Source: Rubinisphaera italica
GTDB lineage: Bacteria; Planctomycetota; Planctomycetia; Planctomycetales; Planctomycetaceae
Direction: 5' to 3'
Length of the DNA stretch: 64,000 nucleotides
Assembly: GCF_007859715.1 (NCBI RefSeq)
Contig: NZ_SJPG01000001.1
Location: forward strand, 2,630,728 to 2,694,727
How positions within the stretch are numbered: the first letter of the stretch is position 1; every line of letters starts with the position of its first letter. Of this stretch, positions 1 to 8,697 are shown in pieces. The notes below the pieces were generated by a model. That model was not told the origin of the DNA. It did not search any database and saw only the letters and a program-made list of their open reading frames with translations. Position numbers and translations under genes: made by a program.

Positions 1-590
1 TCGAGGATTTCGCAGTCTCCATCGGCAAAAACCGTCGCCGATCGTTCGAGGCGGCCCAGTGCAGACTGTTCCCCAAAAAAATCGATGGCATCGATTCGCG
101 TGGTCTTATGGCAATCGACAATATGATTGAAGTCCTGGAGATAAATTCGAGATGATTTCGAATTTTCTGAATAGGCTTGCGGTGCGTATGAAGCGAGATC
201 ACGCTGTTCGATTTCAGGGGATCGATTGAAGCACTGCTTGAGAATTTCCAGCACACTTTTTCGTTTTCTTTGTGGCTGCCCAAGCAATTCGGGAGGAATA
301 CTGTTTTGGGCTCGCTCGATAACGACTCTGACAGAACCGGAAAGGAGGAAAAAAGCTGAATTGCCCCATTCCCCTTCGCGAATAATGATTTCTCCTTCTT
401 TGCAATTCATCAAACGGGAATCGTTTTTCAGAATGCCTGCAAGCGGTAATCGGTCATTGAAGTTTTCCGGATCGATCATCCCTTGGGAAAACAGCGGCAT
501 TTGCAAGAGATATTCAACATTTTCGTCAGTCATCTCATCGCAAAAGGGAATTCCCCAGCGTTCCAGACGATTGATTTTCACTTCACTCAT
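1..590 (-). CDS. Cyclic nucleotide-binding domain protein, partial
   Basis: An open frame of 196 codons without a stop runs leftward off the window. The start is ATG at 590, preceded by a purine-rich GGAAAGGAAA about 7 bases upstream. The visible part resembles a CRP-type beta-roll: a strand pair with EGEIIIREGEWGNSAFFLL near residues 68-86, and later FFGEQSALGRLERSATV, which matches the phosphate-binding cassette pattern FGE...R.A of cNMP-binding domains. About 65 residues rich in Lys, Arg and Ser separate the two halves, an unusually long insertion. It is the last visible gene of the operon with two tetraheme cytochromes and a flavin reductase, 48 bases after the preceding stop. It may be a sensor or a redox partner; the missing C-terminus would decide. 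I infer no DNA-binding role because no helix-turn-helix is visible. Confidence 0.72.
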   Translation of the reverse strand, partial: MSEVKINRLERWGIPFCDEMTDENVEYLLQMPLFSQGMIDPENFNDRLPLAGILKNDSRLMNCKEGEIIIREGEWGNSAFFLLSGSVRVVIERAQNSIPPELLGQPQRKRKSVLEILKQCFNRSPEIEQRDLASYAPQAYSENSKSSRIYLQDFNHIVDCHKTTRIDAIDFFGEQSALGRLERSATVFADGDCEIL

Positions 591-638
591 TCCGCTCGAT
601 TTCCTTTCCGGATTCCCTTCGTTTTGCGTCTCCGAAAT

Positions 639-1841
639 TTACGGTTGCAGGACATCCCCAACGGGATTACCGGTATCTTCAAAAAAGACATCGAGTGCTT
701 CGAGCTTCGAGCCATTTCCCAAGGCAGCCATGAACTGGTTGGCGGCTTCAGAAATCACGCGTGCGGAATCTGCGGCAGCTGCACGCGTTGGCTCATCCAG
801 ATCATCGAATTTTTCAAACTCTTCGAGTACGATTGTTAACGATTCGACAGCTTCTTCATTCAACGGAGGGACAACGGAATCATCCGGTTCCAGCAAGACT
901 TCAACATACTCATCCAGAAAGTCGGCACCATCCTCGACGATTCCGATCAGGTCATCTGCATAGCGATTCTCAAACGCTTCTTCATTTGGCAGGTTTGCCA
1001 GATAATTGAAGGCAACTTCCATGCGGGCGAGTTGTTCGACAATCATGTAAACACGTTGGCGCTGAGTGGGAGATAAACCCCGACGCAAAGTATCCAACGT
1101 AGGAGCCTTGGCATTATTCCTTTGATTGAGGTGGAAATTATGACGAACTTCTCCACTCAAATAGGGAATGAGTTCAAATTTATCGAAACTGACAGGATGG
1201 CCAATTTCTTCACTGATCAACTCGGGATCACCAATCAGATGACAGCTCATACATTGTTTGGCCATCAGGTATTGCCTTCCAGGACGGACCATGCCCGCTT
1301 GATCACAAAAGTCGATACGGCTTTGGAAATGCTGAGAAGTTTCCTGTTCTAAGCGAGTCGTGTTAGGTCCGTAAACGGCATGACGATTCAACCAGCCCCC
1401 TTCACCGCCGGAAGCTCCGTGACAAGACTCGCAGGAGGTTCCTGTTTCAACAAACTTTCGACCGAAACGCTGCTCTTTAGGAGCCGTATGACATTGATAA
1501 CATCGGTCGAGTGAACCATGCTTTTCAAAATATCTTTTGGCGATGGTATCTTTATTCAACTCAAAGCGATTAACGGTATTGTTGAAATGTTCCGTCGAAA
1601 GCCAGGATGCAAACTCGGAGCGATGGCAGTCCAGGCAGGCACGAGCACCCAGAAATAATGAACGATCATTTGAGCGATGATATTCCTTGCGGACTTCAGT
1701 TGAAACTGACTTGATGGTTGAGGGCTGATTGTCATCAGCACCATGCAGGTTCATCCAACCTGTGAAAATAAACAACAGGCTTCCACAACAGAAAACTGAA
1801 ATCATCCTGATATTATTACCCAAGAATTTCCTTACGGCCAC
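639..1841 (-). CDS. Exported tetraheme cytochrome c (c554-like)
   Basis: A 400-residue protein with an N-terminal hydrophobic signal (about residues 12-34) and four CXXCH heme sites at about residues 69, 114, 137 and 197 (CLDCH, CYQCH, CESCH, CMSCH), all in the first half. The pattern resembles cytochrome c554/multiheme families that carry electrons in the periplasm. The C-terminal half lacks hemes and is helical and acidic. The start is GTG at 1841 with GGGAG just upstream; an internal ATG at 1805 is the alternative. It is a clear paralogue of the next gene upstream: both share a CESCH-(G/S)...GG..GW...H..YG block, a GMVRP segment and a GEVRHNF segment. It lies 53 bases after that gene in the same operon. 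Electron donor and acceptor are unknown. Confidence 0.85.
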   Translation of the reverse strand: MAVRKFLGNNIRMISVFCCGSLLFIFTGWMNLHGADDNQPSTIKSVSTEVRKEYHRSNDRSLFLGARACLDCHRSEFASWLSTEHFNNTVNRFELNKDTIAKRYFEKHGSLDRCYQCHTAPKEQRFGRKFVETGTSCESCHGASGGEGGWLNRHAVYGPNTTRLEQETSQHFQSRIDFCDQAGMVRPGRQYLMAKQCMSCHLIGDPELISEEIGHPVSFDKFELIPYLSGEVRHNFHLNQRNNAKAPTLDTLRRGLSPTQRQRVYMIVEQLARMEVAFNYLANLPNEEAFENRYADDLIGIVEDGADFLDEYVEVLLEPDDSVVPPLNEEAVESLTIVLEEFEKFDDLDEPTRAAAADSARVISEAANQFMAALGNGSKLEALDVFFEDTGNPVGDVLQP

Positions 1842-1894
1842 CTGAGACTCCCAGTCTTGAGAATACTGTCCGAATACCTTCGATCCATTTTCAC

Positions 1895-3019
1895 CTATGG
1901 TGTATAAGGAGTTCCTTTGGGCTTGTCGAGATCATCGACCAACTTGTCCAATTTCGCAAGGTCGTCTGCATCTGCATCCTCGGCAAAAGACTTTACAATA
2001 TCTGAGAGTTGATTGGCGGCAGCTTTTGCTCCGGGTTGATCTTCAAACTTACGACCAAGATCGATCTTTTTGACAGCTTTCAAAGCAGCTTTGATCTGAT
2101 CGTTATCGACCGCTTCTCCAATTTCCTCATCGAGATATTCGTAAGCGTCTTCTGCTCGACCAGCCCATCCGCGACGTCCAGCATAGCTTTCGTTGAGATT
2201 AGCGGCATCTATGGAAGCCAGATTTCGCAGACAGATTTCCAGTTCCACAATTTTCCCAATGACCAGTAATTTACGTTTCCGTTGTGCGGTTGTAGTACCG
2301 TATCGAGCCATGAGCAATGACGGTGAATCTGCATTAACTGACTGATCGACCTGGAAGTTGTGGCGAACTTCTCCCTGCATCCAGGGAATCAGGTCGAAAC
2401 TGCTTTGTCCTGTTTTATGTCCAGCCGCCAGAAGTTTTTCGTCTGCAATGATATGACAGGAGTAACAGTTTTTGGCCAGAATATTGGCATCGGCCGGGCG
2501 GACCATACCAGCTGCTTTGCATTTGGCGAGTCGTTCTTTGAGATGCTCCTCGGTTTCGTCTTCTCGCTTAACATCTTTTCCACCGTAATCGGAGTGGATT
2601 TTAAACCATCCCTCATCACCGCCAGCGGGAGAGTGACACGATTCACAGGAAACACCAACCGCTCCCGCAAATTTAGCGGTCTCTGTGTGTGGAGTTGAGT
2701 GGCAGTTTTGACAGACCTTTGTATTTCCGTAGGCGGCTGCAATTTTCTTACCAGAACTGGAATCGATTCGCTCAAAATTCTTGGCATGCATAGAAGCCGA
2801 CCAGGCTGCATGTTCCGATTTGTGACATTCTTTACAGGATTCCGCACCCATAACTTTTGCGGGATCGGTAATGAGATGACCTGTTGAACTGCGAACCGGA
2901 TCTGGTGAATCCGTTTCATCATCCGAAACGGCCAATGTCGCACTGCTCCAAATCATGAGCAGCATTCCTCCGAACCAGAGTAGGTTTCTCGATGAACGAA
3001 ATGGCTGAGTGGTGGACAT
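1895..3019 (-). CDS. Exported tetraheme cytochrome c (paralogue)
   Basis: A 374-residue protein with a signal peptide (hydrophobic stretch about residues 13-30, ending ATLA) and four heme sites at about residues 62, 103, 125 and 185 (CKECH, CQNCH, CESCH, CYSCH). Spacing and flanking motifs match the neighbouring 400-residue cytochrome, so the pair arose by tandem duplication. The HSDYGG, GMVRPA and IPWMQGEVRHNF segments are the best conserved. The C-terminus is an acidic helical tail rich in Asp and Lys. It lies between the flavin reductase (73 bases upstream) and its paralogue, all on the minus strand. The likely role is periplasmic electron transfer from the reductase; this is inferred from context only. 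Confidence 0.87.
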   Translation of the reverse strand: MSTTQPFRSSRNLLWFGGMLLMIWSSATLAVSDDETDSPDPVRSSTGHLITDPAKVMGAESCKECHKSEHAAWSASMHAKNFERIDSSSGKKIAAAYGNTKVCQNCHSTPHTETAKFAGAVGVSCESCHSPAGGDEGWFKIHSDYGGKDVKREDETEEHLKERLAKCKAAGMVRPADANILAKNCYSCHIIADEKLLAAGHKTGQSSFDLIPWMQGEVRHNFQVDQSVNADSPSLLMARYGTTTAQRKRKLLVIGKIVELEICLRNLASIDAANLNESYAGRRGWAGRAEDAYEYLDEEIGEAVDNDQIKAALKAVKKIDLGRKFEDQPGAKAAANQLSDIVKSFAEDADADDLAKLDKLVDDLDKPKGTPYTP

Positions 3020-3092
3020 GAATGGTTTCCATTTGGCTGTTAAACAAGGATTTCAGATGCAATGTCAATCGATACTACGTCAAAGGAATAAG

Positions 3093-4367
3093 TCAGGCAT
3101 CCAGAATGAGTTCGCTTTTGGGATAGGAAATACAGGCGAGGCAGGAACCTTTATCGATATTGATACCAGGTTCAACCCTGCAGCCGACTTCACCTGATTT
3201 TACTGCGATCTCACAGGAACCACAACTGCCTGCACGACAGCCTGAGTCGATATTGATACCTGCTTCAAGTGCCAGATCCAGAAGACAATTGTGTGATCCA
3301 TCCCATGTCAAATTTCGGTTTGATCGATTAAATTGAATCGACAGCGTTTTTTTCGAATCCAGCTTATCGTGCTTGAGTTGAGTCTCGTCTTTGTTGGCGA
3401 CCTTACTGAGAGTTGCCCGTCCGAATGCTTCCCGATGGATATGATCTTCAGCAACCCCCCAGTCGCGTAAGCCAGTTACGATGGAGTCCATCATTTGAGG
3501 TGGACCGCAGATGTAAAAATCCAGATTGGTAACTTTAACGAGACTTTTTATCAAATTGATGTCGATGTGGCCGGATGTGTCATAATCGCGTTCGCAGAGA
3601 TCATTCTCTCCTGGTTGGCTATAACGGACATGCAGGTGAAAATTCTCGTGCTTCTGTTCCAGTTGTCGCAAATGGTCTCGCATGGCATGATCTTCGCCGC
3701 AGCGGACACCGTAAAGAAACCAGACATCATTACCAGTTTCCGATTCCAGAATGGCATTCGCAATACTCAGGACTGGTGTCACTCCAACACCACCGCCAAT
3801 AAGCACGACGGGTTTACTATTGGCAGGATCGAGTGAAAATTCTCCTCGAGGAGCTTGCAAATCCAGTAGGTCTCCGACGTTAACCTGATCGTGCAAATAA
3901 TTAGAAATTAAGCCGGGAGGTATATTCGTTCTCGCGGGAGGAGGAACGCGCTTGACCGTAATTCGGTAATACTGCTCTCGCGGGGCTTCCGAGAGTGAGT
4001 AGCAGCGCACGACAGATTTCATTTGCCCCTTATTGGGATCTGGCACTTGAAAGCGGAAGGTGACAAATTGGCCTGGAAGATATCGAGGCAGAGGCTTGCC
4101 ATCGTGAGGGACCAGATAAAAAGAGCAGACATCCCTTGCCTCTTTTATCTTTTTACTCAACTTGAACTTTCGATATCCATTCCAGTGCATCTGCTGAGAT
4201 TCACGTTGCACTCGGAGCGCCTGAACCGCCGCAATCTGCTCGTCCAGCAATTGGAGAGTCCGTTGCGTACGATGTCTCGCATTGGAATGACTTTGTACTG
4301 CAGCAATAATCGACTGCAATAATCGTACAGAAACCAAAGCGACCAGAATGACACCTAAAATTTGCAT
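3093..4367 (-). CDS. Membrane-anchored FAD/NAD(P)-[2Fe-2S] oxidoreductase
   Basis: A 424-residue flavoprotein. Residues 1-25 form a single membrane anchor. The next 250 residues are a ferredoxin-NADP reductase module: the FAD motif RCYSLSEAP, a nucleotide loop GGGVGVTPVLS, and the CGPPQMMDS motif near the end of the NAD(P) domain. The C-terminal 90 residues are a plant-type [2Fe-2S] ferredoxin with GCRAGSCGSC and a distal CLAC. The order anchor-FNR-ferredoxin resembles hybrid-cluster protein reductases and oxygenase reductases, but the anchor is extra. NqrF also has an anchor, with the ferredoxin first. It is the first gene of the cytochrome operon, so it probably oxidises cytoplasmic NAD(P)H and feeds electrons toward the membrane. 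The terminal acceptor is not visible. Confidence 0.88.
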   Translation of the reverse strand: MQILGVILVALVSVRLLQSIIAAVQSHSNARHRTQRTLQLLDEQIAAVQALRVQRESQQMHWNGYRKFKLSKKIKEARDVCSFYLVPHDGKPLPRYLPGQFVTFRFQVPDPNKGQMKSVVRCYSLSEAPREQYYRITVKRVPPPARTNIPPGLISNYLHDQVNVGDLLDLQAPRGEFSLDPANSKPVVLIGGGVGVTPVLSIANAILESETGNDVWFLYGVRCGEDHAMRDHLRQLEQKHENFHLHVRYSQPGENDLCERDYDTSGHIDINLIKSLVKVTNLDFYICGPPQMMDSIVTGLRDWGVAEDHIHREAFGRATLSKVANKDETQLKHDKLDSKKTLSIQFNRSNRNLTWDGSHNCLLDLALEAGINIDSGCRAGSCGSCEIAVKSGEVGCRVEPGINIDKGSCLACISYPKSELILDA

Positions 4368-4902
4368 AAATCGTTACGTCGTAAGTGATACAGTTCAATT
4401 CATATCAAGTATAGGTTAATAAATACTGACTATGAATTGAAATGAAAATTAATTCCGCTGCTCTCTCTTATCGGTTTTCCAGAGCAAGATCTCCCAGTTC
4501 ACTTAACGTGCTGTGTTCCGCTTTTCCACGAATGAACATTGAAATCATTTTGATCAATGAGAGAAGTCATCGGTTAACTACCGAGTCAATCATTGATCAA
4601 AAGGCACAAGTCAAATGGTTTATATCATACCAGACACCAAGGTTCCCTTTAGCAGTCAGACTGAGTCAATATTCCACGACCAGCATGTTGCCCGTCACTT
4701 TGGGGCGAACTGGTAAAGTTTGCGGGCAAGGCGTTTCGATCATACAAACTCGAAATTTAATGATCGAGTTTCAGTCAGCTATAAATCTGAATATACCGAT
4801 TTTGCTTTTAACTCTTTGTTTTTCGATATTGCAGTCTGCGCCTGTCCATCCTATGTGAATCGCCTGGGGCAAGTCGCGTTTTTTCATTTGTTCAGGTTCT
4901 TA
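4368..4902. other. Divergent intergenic region of the cytochrome locus
   Basis: This 535-base stretch separates the divergent reductase and pentaheme cytochrome genes and must hold both promoters. Short open frames cross it, but none has a credible ribosome site or family resemblance. The one strong structure is the nested inverted repeat at 4548-4602, listed separately. I see no clear sigma-70 or sigma-54 promoter that I would defend. Confidence 0.6.
4548..4602. promoter_or_regulatory. Nested inverted repeat, candidate operator
   Basis: TTTTGATCAATGA at 4548-4560 is repeated in perfect inverse orientation at 4590-4602. Between them TCGGT (4570-4574) and ACCGA (4580-4584) form a second, inner inverted repeat around TAACT. 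Each outer arm contains the palindrome TTGATCAA, which resembles FNR/CRP-family half-sites (TTGAT/ATCAA). The position between two divergent redox operons favours an operator or a cruciform-forming control element. It has no T-tract, so it is unlikely to be a terminator. The regulator is not identified. Confidence 0.55.
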
Positions 4903-6840
4903 ATGACGTCTCTTTCTCATTACAAGACTCTGATTCGCGTATTTGCTTGCTGGAAGGCAGGTTTGTGTACGTTCGTTTTCTTACTGACTGGTTCTGTACC
5001 CGCTTTTGCACAGACGGGTGGAGAGGATTCTGAAGGGTTATCGCAGCAGGAATATTCCGCTTTAGCTCAGTATGTCGTCAGCGATAAAGATGAAGTCCTC
5101 AAACAGGCGATCGACCAGGCGCATGCCGATTGCTTCAAGAATGATTGCTTCCCCTCTGCGAAGCAATGTGCGGTTTGTCACCCGCAGCATTATCGGGAGT
5201 GGTCTGTATCACCTCATGCCTATGCTCAGTTGAGTCCAGTATTCAATGCGATGTCGAATAAATTGAACAAACTCAATAATGGCACTTTGGGAGATTTCTG
5301 CATTCGTTGTCATACACCAGTTGGCATGGCGATCAACGAGCCAATGAATATGAGCAATCTGCATCGGCATCCTACTTCCCGGGAAGGTGTGACTTGTGTG
5401 GATTGTCATCGGATTAATCAAGCCTGGGGGAAAGGTTCGGGACGACAGGCTTTGGTGCCGGGAGATATTCATCAAGCAGTTTATGGTCCGATTGGCAGTC
5501 GGGAATTGAACAAAGTTCTCTCGAATCCCGATCATTACGGCGTCTTGAAAACTCGAGAAGAGCCTGATGTTCGAGGACGCGATATTCACTCCAAATCGTA
5601 TCGCTTCTTCCAGTTGACGACACCTGGTTTCTGCGGTACGTGTCATGATGTCTTCGCGCCAAACGGCTTCCGGCTTGAAGATGCGTTTTCGGAATTTAAG
5701 CATTCCCCTGCTGCTCTGGTCGATGGGCAGAACTGTCAGGATTGCCATATGGGCAAAATTCCTGGGGAGGCAAAGGGGTATTCTTACGGTCCGGCTGCGA
5801 TTGTCGGGAATACTGCCACCCCGCCCCGTAAGCATTCCAATCACATGATGATCGGGCCGGATTATTCCATCATTCATCGAGGATTGTTTCCACACCACCT
5901 GAATGCCATCAAAGAAAAGTACGAAGTCGATTTGATTGACAAGGCGACTGAAGGTGTTGTTCAGGAAACCGGACTCGCCACAATGAAACAATGGCTCTAT
6001 TTCGATGATGCTGCCGGTTGGGGGAAGCCTGAGTTTGAACGAACGGTTTCAGCAAACAGGCATTTCCCGTCACCCTGGGATAATCCCCAGAAACGAATTG
6101 CTGCTCGTAAGATTCTGAACGATCAATATCAATTGCTGGCAGAAGCGACTTCAGCCCGATTACATCTCCTGAGAGTTGGCTATAGGCTGGGCGATGTTGA
6201 AGTGCTGCATTGCGATGATGATCATCTTGAATTCAAAGTTCCTGTGATGAACGGCACAACTGGCCACGGTGTGCCAACTGGCTTTGATGCAGAACGGCTT
6301 GTATTTTTGCGAGTGCATGTCTGGGATCCCAAAGGACGGCTCGTATTCCAGTCGGGCGATCTCGATCCCAATGGCGATGTTCGCGATAGTCACTCGCTCT
6401 ATGTCCACAATGGTGAACTTCCATTGGATCGCAGTCTGCTTTCACTTCAGTCTCGCTTTGTCACACGGAATATTCGCGGAGGCGAACGGGAACAGGTGCT
6501 CAATGTGCCTTACTCATTAGATCCCCTGCCCTATACGCGGCCGGAAACTCGACCATTTACAGTTCTCGGTCGGCCTCAGGGAGCCAGAAAGCATAAGCAG
6601 AATATCGAAGTTTATGGAATCACTCGTGGTCATTATGAACTGGGACGACATCAGATGCAGGGGTGTGGAACATATACGGTTCGAGTGCAATTGATAGCCG
6701 GAATGGTTCCCGTCAATCTTGTTCATGAAATCTCAGATGTCGGATTTGACTACTGTATGAGTGCCAGCGATGTGGCTCGAGGTGTCGTTGAAGGGCATCT
6801 GGTTTTGCATGAATGCATCAAACAGGTGCAGGTGAAATAG
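4903..6840 (+). CDS. Exported pentaheme cytochrome c
   Basis: The frame is open from 4720, but the ATG at 4903 begins a typical signal peptide ending AFAQ, with CAGG upstream, giving 645 residues. Five CXXCH motifs lie in the N-terminal half at about residues 89 (CAVCH), 133 (CIRCH), 165 (CVDCH), 244 (CGTCH) and 278 (CQDCH). Extra histidines nearby (for example NLHRH) could be distal heme ligands. The heme part resembles cytochrome c554/hydroxylamine oxidoreductase-like multiheme proteins. The C-terminal 300 residues are heme-free and look beta-rich. It is divergent from the reductase operon and is followed at 6849 by a probable beta-barrel gene. A role in periplasmic or outer-membrane electron transfer is inferred; a specific catalytic function cannot be assigned. 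Confidence 0.85.
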   Translation: MTSLSHYKTLIRVFACWKAGLCTFVFLLTGSVPAFAQTGGEDSEGLSQQEYSALAQYVVSDKDEVLKQAIDQAHADCFKNDCFPSAKQCAVCHPQHYREWSVSPHAYAQLSPVFNAMSNKLNKLNNGTLGDFCIRCHTPVGMAINEPMNMSNLHRHPTSREGVTCVDCHRINQAWGKGSGRQALVPGDIHQAVYGPIGSRELNKVLSNPDHYGVLKTREEPDVRGRDIHSKSYRFFQLTTPGFCGTCHDVFAPNGFRLEDAFSEFKHSPAALVDGQNCQDCHMGKIPGEAKGYSYGPAAIVGNTATPPRKHSNHMMIGPDYSIIHRGLFPHHLNAIKEKYEVDLIDKATEGVVQETGLATMKQWLYFDDAAGWGKPEFERTVSANRHFPSPWDNPQKRIAARKILNDQYQLLAEATSARLHLLRVGYRLGDVEVLHCDDDHLEFKVPVMNGTTGHGVPTGFDAERLVFLRVHVWDPKGRLVFQSGDLDPNGDVRDSHSLYVHNGELPLDRSLLSLQSRFVTRNIRGGEREQVLNVPYSLDPLPYTRPETRPFTVLGRPQGARKHKQNIEVYGITRGHYELGRHQMQGCGTYTVRVQLIAGMVPVNLVHEISDVGFDYCMSASDVARGVVEGHLVLHECIKQVQVK

Positions 6841-6848
6841 TTCTATCT

Positions 6849-8564
6849 ATGAATCGACGAGATACTCAGATATGGAATAAAGGTTTTCGCAAATTAGCGT
6901 TGAGTATAATGCTGCGCGGCTGTGGTTGTTGTCTGGTAATCTCGAGTTTACAGTCGAATATTATCGCAGAGGATTCCCTGGAACTCTTGCCTCTCCCACT
7001 ACCTCCAGAGAGTGCCAGCGAATTAATCATTCCTGAAGAAGAATTCCAACTCCACGATTTTCATTATTACTCGGGACCGGGCAGCATCAGTCCGTTTGCC
7101 CCCCCGGTTCAATACGATCATTCTGTCGTCGAAGAAGAACCTCCTTTGTTCTCGGAATTGAGCGAAGGCTTTCTTCATGCACTGGAATCCCCCGCTGAAC
7201 CCATGGCTCATCTGTTCGAGCATCTCCTCTGTTCAGAACATGTCGAACCTCATACAGGTTTAGACCGACACGCCATTGGCATTCAACCTGTGCCGGACAG
7301 GCCTCCTTTGTTGCTGGAACTCAATGAAGAGTTTCTTGCTCCTGGATTTTTGCGACAGGGAATTGTCACGCCGACTGGTGCAATCTGGCGACCTTCATTG
7401 TGGGTGTTTGGTACATTCCGGACAGGCATCAATCATTTCGAGAATGGTGTCTCACCTGATGTGACCGAGTGGGCCAATCGCCTGGATTTGTTTACACAAT
7501 TAAACCTCTCCGGCACCGAACGAGTCCTGCTCGGATTGCGACCTCTAGATGAACAGAATAACGGCACCCGACAATTTTCCGGATACGATTTCCGCAACAG
7601 CAGTGGACTCGATGGCCTGAACGATCAGATTCAGACATTGTTCTTTGAAGGCGACTTTGGAGAAATCTTTCCGTATCTGGATCCATATGATCGCAGGGCA
7701 CTCGATTATGGTTTTTCAGTCGGTCGTCAGCCGATGTCATTTCAGCAGGGATTGATGATTAATGAAGATCGCATTGACGCATTGACGATCACGCGGAATA
7801 CACTCAATGGCAACGGTATCCTCAATTATCGGGGCACATTCGTGTATGCCTGGAATGATATTAATCGGGATAACCTCACCGGGCCAAATGTTCTTGGTAA
7901 CGACAATCAGATGATCGGCTATTTTACAGAAACCGATATTCGTTCCAGTACTATTAATGCCGACTTTGCCTATGTCTGGTCAAATAGCGGAGCGGATGAT
8001 CTGGCGGTGATGGGCTTAAGTGCTATTCAACGAATTCATGGCTTTGAAAACACCTACAACTCTTCCGCTCATATTCTCGCCTCGTTTCCAACAAATGGAG
8101 AAACAAATCTGGCTGGTCAGGGAGAATTGCTTTTTCATCAACTTTCGTGGACCCCGCATCACACAAATGATTTGATTTTCCTCAATACTTTTTGGGGAAT
8201 CGATCAATTCACATCTGCCTCCCGTGGTCCACTTGGTGGTGGACCACTTGGTCAAACAGGACTCCTGTTTTCGGCAGCCGGTCTGGGTAACTATGGTGCC
8301 CCACTCGATAACAATGCGAGTAATGTAATCGGCGGAAGTCTTGGTTATCAGTTATTCTTCTGCGATACACGCGAGCAGATTATCTGGGAAATTGGTGGAC
8401 GGCAGGATACAGACGGCACGAACGATGCCGCGATCGCAACCGGGATTCGCTATCAGAAAGCCCTCGATCAGCACTGGTTCTTTATCATGGATACCTTCGC
8501 TTCCAAACGGGAATCCATCGATCCCGGACATGGAATTCGATTCGAACTGCAATCAAAATTCTAG
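6849..8564 (+). CDS. Probable outer-membrane beta-barrel protein
   Basis: A 571-residue exported protein starting at ATG 6849, 8 bases after the stop of the pentaheme cytochrome gene, so the two are probably co-transcribed. A hydrophobic signal covers about residues 13-32. The second half alternates polar and aromatic residues as beta-barrel strands do, and the protein ends FELQSKF with the terminal phenylalanine typical of barrels recognised by the BAM machinery. No specific porin family is recognised. Residues 35-170 are proline- and acid-rich and may be a periplasmic region. Barrel partners of multiheme cytochromes are known in MtrCAB-type systems, but I see no sequence likeness to MtrB, so that parallel is only contextual. 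Confidence 0.6.
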   Translation: MNRRDTQIWNKGFRKLALSIMLRGCGCCLVISSLQSNIIAEDSLELLPLPLPPESASELIIPEEEFQLHDFHYYSGPGSISPFAPPVQYDHSVVEEEPPLFSELSEGFLHALESPAEPMAHLFEHLLCSEHVEPHTGLDRHAIGIQPVPDRPPLLLELNEEFLAPGFLRQGIVTPTGAIWRPSLWVFGTFRTGINHFENGVSPDVTEWANRLDLFTQLNLSGTERVLLGLRPLDEQNNGTRQFSGYDFRNSSGLDGLNDQIQTLFFEGDFGEIFPYLDPYDRRALDYGFSVGRQPMSFQQGLMINEDRIDALTITRNTLNGNGILNYRGTFVYAWNDINRDNLTGPNVLGNDNQMIGYFTETDIRSSTINADFAYVWSNSGADDLAVMGLSAIQRIHGFENTYNSSAHILASFPTNGETNLAGQGELLFHQLSWTPHHTNDLIFLNTFWGIDQFTSASRGPLGGGPLGQTGLLFSAAGLGNYGAPLDNNASNVIGGSLGYQLFFCDTREQIIWEIGGRQDTDGTNDAAIATGIRYQKALDQHWFFIMDTFASKRESIDPGHGIRFELQSKF

Positions 8565-8697
8565 TTCTACTTGAATTGGAATATTCAGCCTGAGAGTCTC
8601 TGTAAAAGTAGATTAGGCTTGAGTCAACCTGTGATGACTGATAAGCTTTTGCTTATTGGATTCTCCCCCCGTTTACTCCTGCCATAAAGTCTTTGCC

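Noticed and set aside
226..963. A 245-residue open frame on the plus strand
   Set aside because: It runs antisense to two better-supported minus-strand genes (cNMP-binding and tetraheme proteins), has a Ser/Arg-rich composition typical of a shadow frame, and no ribosome site.
4442..4858. A 138-residue frame in the divergent cytochrome region
   Set aside because: It overlaps the inverted repeat at 4548-4602, lacks a ribosome site and resembles no family; it also overlaps the unlikely upstream extension of the pentaheme gene.
6849..8564. MtrB-type barrel assignment
   Set aside because: Only the barrel-like end and context support a barrel; no CXXC or MtrB-like sequence was recognised.
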